DNA from: Actinomycetes bacterium
GTDB taxonomy: Bacteria; Actinomycetota; Acidimicrobiia; Acidimicrobiales; Palsa-688
Reading direction: 5' to 3'
Assembly (NCBI GenBank): GCA_021846485.1
Contig: JAJZWW010000156.1
Coordinates: 1 to 7,444, forward strand
Length of the DNA: 7,444 nucleotides
Part shown: piece after piece, positions 1 through 4,580 of the stretch
Layout of the letters: every line of letters begins with the position of its first letter
Position numbering within the stretch: position 1 is the stretch's first letter
The notes under the pieces: generated by a model
Database searches by the model: none
Seen by the model: the letters and a program-made list of their open reading frames with translations, nothing else
Told to the model about the DNA's origin: nothing
Program-made: the position numbers and the translations under genes

Positions 1-293
1 TCGCCCCGCCCGGCCAGCTGGGTGGTCACCGCAGGGGTGTCGCGCGCCGGGGCGAGCAGCTCGATGCGCTGCGGCTCGTGGCGGTGCTTGTCGCGCGAGG
101 GCAGGATCGCGACGATCGAGATCCCGTCGATCTCGAACTCGGCGTCCGCCTTCACCACGTCGCCGGACTTGGCGCCGTGGGGGAGCAGCGCTCCGTCGAG
201 CACCCCCCTCGGCTGCAGCGCGCCGGCGGCCCGCCAGGTCCAGCTGCCGTCGGGGCGCGAGCTGGTGAGCTCGATGTCGATCCTGCGGGGCAC
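1..293 (-). CDS. Unrecognised conserved-looking protein, N-terminal part (cut by left edge)
   Basis: About 97 codons are visible, read leftwards from a GTG at 293, and the frame stays open to the window edge. The product begins VPRRIDIELTSSRPDGSWTW and continues with a PRGVLDGALLPHGAKSGDVV segment and an EFEIDGISIVAILPSRDK segment. This is a regular, strand-rich pattern, perhaps a small beta domain. Codon use is strongly GC-ending, which supports coding. The visible part has no signal peptide or membrane segment. The sequence reminds me of N-termini of uncharacterised actinobacterial proteins, but I cannot name a family or function. The start is chosen because a TANNNT-like -10 box (TAGGTT, 307 to 302 on the minus strand) lies 8 nt upstream, suggesting a leaderless or nearly leaderless mRNA. 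An AAGGGG further upstream is too distant to be a good ribosome binding site. The gene is divergent from the hydrolase-like gene, with an 80-bp shared promoter region. Confidence 0.65.
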   Translation of the reverse strand, partial: MPRRIDIELTSSRPDGSWTWRAAGALQPRGVLDGALLPHGAKSGDVVKADAEFEIDGISIVAILPSRDKHRHEPQRIELLAPARDTPAVTTQLAGRG

Positions 294-301
294 GGCCGGC
301 C

Positions 302-307
302 AACCTA
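302..307 (-). promoter_or_regulatory. Candidate -10 box of the left-edge gene
   Basis: TAGGTT on the minus strand fits the actinobacterial TANNNT -10 pattern and lies 8 nt before the GTG at 293. No convincing -35 element is visible. Inference from position and motif only. Confidence 0.35.
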
Positions 308-361
308 CCCCTTCGGACCTGCAGGCAGCGATCGTCGCGGGCGCCGGCTCCAGCCTACCGC

Positions 362-367
362 TAGCCT
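362..367 (+). promoter_or_regulatory. Candidate -10 box, leaderless start of hydrolase-like gene
   Basis: TAGCCT lies exactly 6 nt before the GTG at 374, so transcription would begin at or next to the start codon. There is no Shine-Dalgarno sequence. The same geometry recurs at 800, 1297 and 6954 in this window. Confidence 0.45.
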
Positions 368-373
368 CCTGCG

Positions 374-790
374 GTGCCCGCCCCACCGGTGCTGCTCGTG
401 CACGGCTTCGCGTCCTCCTTCGAGCGCAACTGGAGAGAGCCGGGCTGGGTCGACCTGCTGGCCGAGTCCGGCCGGGAGGTGATCGGCGTGGACCTACCGG
501 GCCACGGCACCGGCCGCGGGGACGGTGCTGGCCGGGGGGAAGCCGTGGACCCCGCGAGCCTCGCCGAGGTCACCTGCCCGGTGCTCGTGGTGCTCGGCGA
601 CCGGGACTTCGCCGGGCCGGCCGGGCCGCTGCTCGACGCGCTGGCCGACGCCCGCCTGGTCGAGATCCGCGGGCTGGACCACTTCGCCACCCCCAAGGAC
701 TTCCGCTTCGTCGACGCTGCGCTCGACTTCCTCGGCCGACCGCGCAGCGGCGGCGGGACCGGGGGCCGAGCGGTGGATGGGCTCCGGTAG
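374..790 (+). pseudogene. Alpha/beta-hydrolase-like protein lacking the nucleophile region (internal deletion)
   Basis: The 138-residue frame contains both ends of an alpha/beta hydrolase but not the middle. Residues 7-12 (LLVHGF) match the oxyanion-hole HG motif after strand 3, and residues 36-45 (VIGVDLPGHG) match the next strand and its DxxGHG turn. The C-terminal part has VTCPVLVVLGDRD, with D78 at the usual position of the catalytic acid, and GLDHF, with H103 at the catalytic histidine. Between them only about 12 low-complexity residues (Gly/Arg-rich, 46-57) replace the roughly 100 residues that normally carry the GxSxG nucleophile elbow and the cap. The catalytic serine is therefore missing, and hydrolase activity is not expected. 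The reading frame is intact across the gap, so this could be an in-frame deletion, a diverged non-enzymatic protein, or a misassembly. The GTG start follows a -10 box by 6 nt. The basic 41-residue gene follows after 9 nt. Confidence 0.6.
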
Positions 791-793
791 CAT
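788..793 (+). promoter_or_regulatory. Candidate -10 box overlapping a stop codon (leaderless small gene)
   Basis: TAGCAT, a TANNNT match, begins with the TAG stop codon of the hydrolase-like gene and ends exactly 6 nt before the ATG at 800. This suggests that the small basic gene has its own leaderless transcript. Confidence 0.45.
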
Positions 794-799
794 CCGGCG

Positions 800-925
800 A
801 TGGCCCGAGGATCCCGTTCCACCGTTCGCTGGAAGCACGACCGCATCCGCCGCAAGAAGCAACGCGACGCCCGGGTGCGCGCCGAGAAGGCCGCGGCCCG
901 CAGGTCGGCCCCCGGCTCGACCTGA
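800..925 (+). CDS. Small very basic protein, 41 residues, unknown function
   Basis: The ATG at 800 opens 41 codons ending in TGA at 923-925. The product starts MARGSRSTVRWKHDRIRRKK and continues with an Arg/Lys/Ala-rich, probably helical tail containing RVRAEKAAARR. About 17 of 41 residues are Arg, Lys or His, and the only acidic residues are three (two Asp, one Glu). That composition is typical of small ribosome-associated or nucleic-acid-binding proteins, but I do not recognise a named family. The start is supported by a TAGCAT -10 box 6 nt upstream and by the defined MARGSRSTVRWKHD beginning, which looks conserved rather than random. There is no Shine-Dalgarno sequence. It lies 9 nt after the hydrolase-like gene in the same frame, so it could alternatively be read from that transcript. 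The TGA stop is the first triplet of the pentamer repeat tract that follows. Confidence 0.55.
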   Translation: MARGSRSTVRWKHDRIRRKKQRDARVRAEKAAARRSAPGST

Positions 926-967
926 GCTGAGCCGACCTGAGCCGAGGTGAGCTGAGCCGAGGTGAGC
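923..967 (+). repeat. Pentamer tandem repeat tract (TGAGC / CGAGG)
   Basis: Nine consecutive 5-bp units run without interruption: TGAGC, TGAGC, CGACC, TGAGC, CGAGG, TGAGC, TGAGC, CGAGG, TGAGC. The order also gives an approximate 25-bp higher-order period. The tract starts at the stop codon of the 41-residue gene and multiplies in-frame and out-of-frame TGA triplets. It is probably a slippage-prone microsatellite. Confidence 0.85.
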
Positions 968-1184
968 CATTCGAGCGCCCGAGGGACGGGCCGGGCGAGC
1001 TCCGCTGCCGCCCGCGTCGCGCCTCGAGCCGGTCGGCCCGGGTCGCTCGGGTGCCGTTCGCGTTCCGCATCGGGCTCGGCCCGGGTGCTCGGGCTCGGGG
1101 CGCCCCACTTCGATGCAACACGCCGAGCGCAAGCAGATCCACTCATGGTGGTGTCGCGTCCGGGTCGCAAGGGGCCCGGCGAGC
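968..1184. other. Non-coding stretch with GC-rich direct repeat
   Basis: I find no convincing gene here. Open frames on both strands are low-complexity Arg/Pro/Ala/Gly translations with no motifs. The stretch contains an 11-bp exact direct repeat, TCGGCCCGGGT, at 1033-1043 and 1076-1086. Each copy is followed by GCTCGGG, with one extra base in the first copy. It ends at the AT-rich inverted repeats. Confidence 0.5.
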
Positions 1185-1210
1185 ATCTGTTACAGATAAC
1201 GACAATTATC
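1185..1210. promoter_or_regulatory. AT-rich double inverted repeat, candidate operator
   Basis: This is the most AT-rich island in the window. It contains two overlapping inverted repeats: ATCTG-tta-CAGAT (1185-1197, perfect 5-bp arms) and GATAA-cgacaa-TTATC (1195-1210, perfect 5-bp arms). The second part, GATAACGACAATTATC, resembles the GATAAT-hexamer architecture of Fur-superfamily (Fur/Zur/Mur) boxes. It lies 86 bp upstream of ppa, with no other gene between. The regulator identity is inference. Confidence 0.45.
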
Positions 1211-1252
1211 CGGACTAAGTGCTGGCCCTTCGGGCTCGCTGCCGGCCCGGCT

Positions 1253-1277
1253 CCACCGCCCGGCCCCACCGCCCGGC
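1253..1277. repeat. 13-bp-period direct repeat upstream of ppa
   Basis: CCACCGCCCGGC occurs at 1253-1264 and again at 1266-1277, a 13-bp period. The pair ends 7 bp before the proposed -10 box of ppa, where a regulator or alpha-CTD would contact DNA. It may equally be a simple duplication. Confidence 0.5.
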
Positions 1278-1284
1278 GACGTGC

Positions 1285-1290
1285 TACGAA
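1285..1290 (+). promoter_or_regulatory. Candidate -10 box of ppa (leaderless)
   Basis: TACGAA lies exactly 6 nt before the ATG at 1297, in the context TGCTACGAA. The last base deviates from TANNNT. No ribosome binding site is visible before the ATG, which fits leaderless translation. Confidence 0.4.
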
Positions 1291-1296
1291 CACGGC

Positions 1297-1800
1297 ATGG
1301 ACATCGAGGTCGTCGTCGAGATCCCCAAGGGCACCCGCAACAAGTACGAGGCCGACGAGCACGGCGTCATATGGCTCGACCGGATGCTGTTCACTGCGAC
1401 GAGCTACCCCGAGGACTACGGCTACGTGCCCGGGACCCTGGCCGCCGACGGTGACCCTCTCGACGTGATGGTCGTCCTCGACGAGCCGACGTTCCCGGGA
1501 TGCCACGTGCTCGCCCGCCCGGTCGGCATGTTCCTCATGACCGACGAGGACGGCGTGGACGCGAAGATCCTCTCGGTCGCCGCCCGTGACCCGAGACGGG
1601 CGGGGATCACCGAGCTCGAGCACCTCCCGAGCCACGAGCTCGACGAGATCGCTCACTTCTTCGCCATCTACAAGGCGATCGAGCCCGGCGCGCGCAGCGA
1701 GATCAACGGCTGGCGGGACCGAGGCGAGGCCGAAGCCGCGATCCACCAGTGCTTCGAGCGGCGGAGCAGCGCCGACCAGCAGCCCCACCAGCGCCACTGA
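1297..1800 (+). CDS. ppa: Inorganic pyrophosphatase, family I
   Basis: This 167-residue cytoplasmic enzyme would hydrolyse pyrophosphate to two phosphates, pulling nucleotide and amino-acid-activating reactions forward. It matches family I soluble PPases over nearly its whole length. The N-terminus is EIPKGTRNKYE (8-18). The YPEDYGYVPGT segment (37-47) and the signature DGDPLDVMV (51-59) give the metal-binding Asp51, Asp53 and Asp56. VDAKIL (87-92) supplies Asp88 and Lys90, and HFFAIYKAIEPG contains the conserved Tyr-Lys pair. The length equals the compact bacterial form (M. tuberculosis PPase is about 162 residues) and the sequence reads most like actinobacterial members. The last dozen residues (SSADQQPHQRH) are divergent. 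The ATG is chosen because MDIEVVVEIPKG matches the family N-terminus. An in-frame extension upstream is low-complexity. Transcription is probably from the leaderless promoter at 1285, possibly under the operator near 1200. Strong GC hairpins follow the stop codon. Confidence 0.97.
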   Translation: MDIEVVVEIPKGTRNKYEADEHGVIWLDRMLFTATSYPEDYGYVPGTLAADGDPLDVMVVLDEPTFPGCHVLARPVGMFLMTDEDGVDAKILSVAARDPRRAGITELEHLPSHELDEIAHFFAIYKAIEPGARSEINGWRDRGEAEAAIHQCFERRSSADQQPHQRH

Positions 1801-1813
1801 CCTGAGCCAGGAG

Positions 1814-1848
1814 GCCGGCCGGGCCGCCCGGCCGGCGGCGCCGCCGGC
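1814..1848. terminator. Overlapping GC-only hairpins after ppa
   Basis: A perfect inverted repeat of two 10-bp arms (GCCGGCCGGG and CCCGGCCGGC) with a 3-nt loop spans 1814-1836. It shares its right arm with a perfect 18-bp palindrome, GCCGGCGGCGCCGCCGGC, at 1831-1848. There is no T-tract, as is common for proposed actinobacterial terminators. The first hairpin begins 13 bp after the ppa stop. The two structures are mutually exclusive, so alternative folding is possible. Confidence 0.55.
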
Positions 1849-1889
1849 GGATCCCGGTCGACCGGTGGTGCGCCGGCACCGGCGGATCC
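1844..1889. repeat. Direct repeat flanking a 12-bp palindrome, upstream of recombinase
   Basis: CCGGCGGATCC occurs at 1844-1854 and 1879-1889. Between the copies lies the perfect palindrome CCGGTCGACCGG (1854-1865). The cluster sits just ahead of the tyrosine recombinase start at 1906. It may be a regulatory or recombination site, or simple GC-rich redundancy. Confidence 0.4.
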
Positions 1890-1905
1890 TGACAGGCTGG
1901 CCCGC

Positions 1906-2958
1906 GTGCCCCGGCGCCGCCTCTGCCCCGACAGCCCCTTCGAGGAGGCAGTGGCCGCCTGGATGACCGACCTCGGCGCCGCCCAGCCCTCCCCCCACAC
2001 CCTGGCCGGCTACCGGCGGGACCTGGTCGGCATCGCCCGGCGGCTGGCGGAGATCGAGAGCGTCGACGAGCTGCGGGTGGCCGACCTGGACCGCTCGGCG
2101 TTGCGCGCGGCGTTCGCCTCCTGGGCCGCGGACCACGCCGCTGCCTCGGTCCGACGGGCCCACTCCGCCTGGAGCGGGCTGTTCGACTTCCTGGTCGCCG
2201 AGGGCGTCTTGGATGGAAGCGTCATGGCCGCGATCCCCAAGCCGAAGACCCCCACCACGCTGCCGCGCAGCATCCGGTCCCGGGACGCCGTCGGGAGGCT
2301 CCTCGCCACTGCCGCAGTGCCCGACCCCCGGGCCCGCCACCCCTGGCCGGCGCGCGACCTGGCGGTGGCCGCGACCTTCTGCGTCACCGGCATCCGGGAG
2401 GCGGAGGCGGTCGGCCTCGACGTCGGCAGCCTGCAGGGCGAGCCCGGCGCCCGGCGCCTCGAGGTGTTCGGCAAGGGCCGCAAACAGCGCCCGGTGCCGA
2501 TCGACGCCTCCTTGGAGACGGTCCTCGACCGCTACTTGGACGAGCGCCGCGACCGGAGCCTGCCCGGTGACGACCTCGACCATCCGGCCACGCCGCTGCT
2601 GGTCGACGTCCGGGGGCGGCGCCTGAGCGTCGACCAGGTACGCTACCTGGTGGAGCGGCTCTACGTGCGCGCCGGGATCCGCTCCCAGGTCCCCCCGGGC
2701 GCGCTGGTCCACGCCCTGCGGCACACCTTCGCCACCTCGGCGCTCGAAGCAGGCGCTGACGTCGTCGAGCTGCAAGAGCTCCTCGGCCACGCGAGCCTGG
2801 AGACCACCCGCCGCTACCTGTCGGCCACCGCTCAGGGCCTCCGCCACGTCATCTCGGGCCACCCCTCCCAGTCGGCGGTGCGCGCCGTCCTCGACTCGGT
2901 AGCCGACACGAGCTCAGCTCGGGAGCGGCCGCGCCCACTTTCGCCGCCGGGGTCGTAG
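1906..2958 (+). CDS. Xer-type tyrosine recombinase / site-specific integrase
   Basis: This 350-residue protein has the two-domain layout of XerC/XerD. The N-terminal SAM-like core-binding domain spans about residues 10-105 (SPHTLAGYRRDL, helices to LVAEGVLDGS). The catalytic domain spans about 120-315. All six active-site residues are visible: Arg164 in TGIREAEAVGL, Lys190 in FGKGRKQRPVPI, His269 and Arg272 in HALRHTFATSAL, His295 in LLGHASLETT, and the nucleophile Tyr304 in RRYLSAT. The last four are spaced exactly as in E. coli XerD. It should cut and join DNA through a 3'-phosphotyrosine intermediate, for example in chromosome dimer resolution. About 35 residues beyond the catalytic core form a Ser/Arg/Pro-rich tail, longer than in XerD. 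The GTG start is supported by the length of the N-terminal domain and by a degenerate -10 box (CAGGCT, 1893-1898) 7 nt upstream. No phage or transposon genes adjoin, so a housekeeping Xer is more likely than a mobile integrase. I cannot say whether it is XerC, XerD or a third paralogue. Confidence 0.93.
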   Translation: MPRRRLCPDSPFEEAVAAWMTDLGAAQPSPHTLAGYRRDLVGIARRLAEIESVDELRVADLDRSALRAAFASWAADHAAASVRRAHSAWSGLFDFLVAEGVLDGSVMAAIPKPKTPTTLPRSIRSRDAVGRLLATAAVPDPRARHPWPARDLAVAATFCVTGIREAEAVGLDVGSLQGEPGARRLEVFGKGRKQRPVPIDASLETVLDRYLDERRDRSLPGDDLDHPATPLLVDVRGRRLSVDQVRYLVERLYVRAGIRSQVPPGALVHALRHTFATSALEAGADVVELQELLGHASLETTRRYLSATAQGLRHVISGHPSQSAVRAVLDSVADTSSARERPRPLSPPGS

Positions 2959-2961
2959 CCT
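2956..2961 (+). promoter_or_regulatory. Candidate -10 box overlapping the recombinase stop codon
   Basis: TAGCCT fits TANNNT and begins with the TAG stop of the recombinase gene, the same overlap seen at 788. A transcript from it would carry a leader of roughly 105 nt before the ATG at 3073, including the inverted repeat at 3036-3054. No -35 element is recognisable. Confidence 0.3.
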
Positions 2962-3035
2962 ACGAGGGGAAGTGGACAGTTGTCGCAGGACGACCCCATC
3001 GAGGCGGTCAGAGGCCGTCGGCCGGCGATCCCCGA

Positions 3036-3054
3036 CGGGCATCGGTGATGCCCG
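3036..3054. promoter_or_regulatory. Perfect 8-bp inverted repeat in leader of RodZ-like gene
   Basis: CGGGCATC and GATGCCCG are exact reverse complements separated by GGT. The structure lies 18 bp before the ATG at 3073. It could be an RNA hairpin affecting translation, an operator, or a terminator of the recombinase gene, although no T-tract follows. Confidence 0.5.
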
Positions 3055-3072
3055 CGGTGGTCCCTGCCTGCG

Positions 3073-4467
3073 ATGACGATGACGACCATCGTCGTCGCCG
3101 CCCTCGCGTTGCTCGTCACCGGGGCATCCGGATCGTGGATCGGTGCCCGGCGCCAGGGCCGGGTGAGCCCTCGCCGCCAGCGGCGCGCCCTCGCCACCCT
3201 CGGCGAGATTGCCGCTCACGACCCCCGTGCCGGCGCAGCCCTGCCTCCTGGCGAGGTCCTCCCGCAGGCCCATGTCAAGCTCGTCGGGCCGGGGGACGAC
3301 GGACCTGCCCCCACCCCGCGCCCGCTCACCGGGGGCTGGAGGCCCACCCGGGCGAGAGGGGCCGCTCCCTTCCGGACCCCGCCCCCCCTGCACCGCGTCG
3401 CGGACCCCGGCGTCGAACCGCCCGGCCCCCCCGCTCGGCTCACCCCCCTCGACGACCCCGGGGACGAGCTCGGCGCGGTGCGCCTGCTGCGCTCCCCGTC
3501 GTCGGGGAGCCCCCCTTCGTCGGAGCGCTCCCCCTCCGAGGCGCGCCCCGCGCCCTCCCCCAGCCCCACCAAGGACCCCGCAGCCGCCCCAGGAGCGTCC
3601 GCCGAGGCCGCCGACCGGGCAGCCCCCGACCGGGCAGCCCCCGACCGGGCAGTGCAACCCGAGCCCTCGACCCGGGGAGCGCGGGGCCCCCAGCGCTCCC
3701 CCGCCGGCCAGCCCGTCCGCTTCGACGACCTCGAGGCACCCGAGCCGGCCGGCGAGCCCTGCGAGATCCCCGAGTCGCTGGCCCGATCCGGGCCCGGATC
3801 CGCCGAGCGGGCCGAGTGGGCGGCGGCGCTGGCCTCCGCCCGCTCGGCGGTCGCCGAAGCAGCGCCGCGGAAGGCTCCCCCGGGCCATCGCCGCGCCCGG
3901 CGAGGGCGACGACTCCTGGAGGCCAGCGCCACTGCTGCGGTGCTCGCCGCCGCGGCGGTCGCCTCCGTGAGCAGTGGGGTCGTCGGCGGCCACCACCATC
4001 CGGGGGGCCTCGGGCACGCCGCCAGCGGCGCCGCCGCCTCGGGAGCTTCGGCCGGGGCGAAGACCGGGTCCGGGTCGCCGGCGGCGGGACCGTCTCGCTC
4101 CGGGCCATCTGGTCCCGGGACTCCAGGAGCGGGCAGCTCCGGGGGGTCGGCGGGCTCGACCCAGACCGTGTCGGTCAAGCTCTTGTCGAGCAGCGTAGGG
4201 ATCTCGGTCTACCAGCTCTCCAAGCAGGCACCGATCACGCTGCACGCGTCCGGGCGGTGCTGGGTCGAAGTCCGCTCGGGCAGCTCGACCGGCCCGGTCG
4301 TCTACGAGGCCACGATGTCCGCGGGGACCACCAAGGCGCTCTCCGGCCCGGTGTGGGTCCGCCTCGGCAACCCGACGGCGGTGAGCGTCCAGGTCGGCGC
4401 GACGACCGTCTCGCCACCGGTGAGCAGCGGCAATCCGTACAACCTGGAGTTCCGCACGGCACAGTGA
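3073..4467 (+). CDS. Two-TM envelope protein with RodZ-like (DUF4115) C-terminal domain
   Basis: The product has 464 residues. A hydrophobic segment at about 5-22 is followed by basic residues (ARRQGRVSPRRQRR), so this face is probably cytoplasmic. Residues 70-270 are a low-complexity Pro/Ala/Ser/Arg-rich linker, presumably disordered. A second basic patch (HRRARRGRR, 272-280) precedes a second membrane segment at about 281-305. A His/Gly/Ser/Pro-rich spacer then leads to a beta-rich domain at about 365-462 (VSVKLLSSSVGISVY, ITLHASGRCWVEVR, VYEATMSAGTTKALSG, PVWVRLGNPTAVSVQV, NPYNLEF). That domain resembles the extracytoplasmic C-terminal domain of RodZ-family proteins (DUF4115). RodZ links the cytoskeleton to peptidoglycan synthesis, but the RodZ N-terminal helix-turn-helix is absent here, so the same role cannot be assumed. 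By the positive-inside rule the N-terminus and C-domain are outside and the linker is inside. The ATG at 3073 is preferred. A second ATG at 3079 is possible, and no good ribosome binding site is visible. Confidence 0.8.
   Translation: MTMTTIVVAALALLVTGASGSWIGARRQGRVSPRRQRRALATLGEIAAHDPRAGAALPPGEVLPQAHVKLVGPGDDGPAPTPRPLTGGWRPTRARGAAPFRTPPPLHRVADPGVEPPGPPARLTPLDDPGDELGAVRLLRSPSSGSPPSSERSPSEARPAPSPSPTKDPAAAPGASAEAADRAAPDRAAPDRAVQPEPSTRGARGPQRSPAGQPVRFDDLEAPEPAGEPCEIPESLARSGPGSAERAEWAAALASARSAVAEAAPRKAPPGHRRARRGRRLLEASATAAVLAAAAVASVSSGVVGGHHHPGGLGHAASGAAASGASAGAKTGSGSPAAGPSRSGPSGPGTPGAGSSGGSAGSTQTVSVKLLSSSVGISVYQLSKQAPITLHASGRCWVEVRSGSSTGPVVYEATMSAGTTKALSGPVWVRLGNPTAVSVQVGATTVSPPVSSGNPYNLEFRTAQ
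3491..3510. repeat. Perfect 8-bp GC hairpin within the linker coding region
   Basis: GCTCCCCG and CGGGGAGC are separated by TCGT inside the Ser/Pro-rich linker of the RodZ-like gene. A 10-bp palindrome, GGAGCGCTCC, follows at 3522-3531. It could form a strong mRNA stem, but such stems arise easily in very GC-rich coding DNA. Confidence 0.6.
3613..3652 (+). repeat. In-frame 15-bp tandem repeat (DRAAP units)
   Basis: GACCGGGCAGCCCCC is present twice in tandem (3613-3627 and 3628-3642), followed by the first 10 bases of a third copy (3643-3652). It encodes DRAAP-DRAAP-DRA in the disordered linker. The 15-bp unit preserves the reading frame, so copy-number change would only alter linker length. 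Confidence 0.9.
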
Positions 4468-4580
4468 CCCACGGCGCCTCGATGAGCAAGTCGTCGTGAC
4501 TGCACATGGCGCTTGATGTCGGAGCGGACGTCCGGCGGTCGTCTTTCACGCGCCCTTTGCGACAGCTTCCCAGCGCCGCC
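4468..4580. other. Convergent intergenic region, no clear terminator
   Basis: The RodZ-like gene and the MerR gene converge here. The only structure I see is the 10-bp palindrome CGGACGTCCG at 4525-4534. There is no hairpin with a T-tract on either strand and no convincing gene. Confidence 0.45.

Noticed and set aside
494..1186. Minus-strand frame covering the gap before ppa
   Set aside because: It overlaps the hydrolase-like and small basic genes, its translation is repetitive (from the pentamer tract), and there is no start signal.
361..2862. Long open frame on the minus strand (about 830 codons) opposite the hydrolase-like, ppa and recombinase genes
   Set aside because: The translation is low-complexity Arg/Gly/Ala/Val without motifs and runs antisense to clear genes. 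It is a typical by-product of very high GC content.
1906..2958. Mobile element or prophage integration module
   Set aside because: The recombinase has no adjacent excisionase, phage, cargo or tRNA gene, and codon use matches the neighbours, so a housekeeping Xer role is simpler.
3491..3531. Internal terminator in the RodZ-like gene
   Set aside because: The hairpin lies inside an intact coding frame and lacks a T-tract.
2914..4245. Antisense open frame of 443 codons across the RodZ-like gene
   Set aside because: Gly/Arg-rich translation mirroring the Pro/Ala/Ser linker. The plus-strand frame has TM segments and a recognisable C-terminal domain instead.
3045..4499. Alternative plus-strand frame of 484 codons over the RodZ-like gene
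   Set aside because: Arg/Pro/Gly-rich with no domain features. The frame from 3073 gives two hydrophobic segments and the RodZ-like domain.
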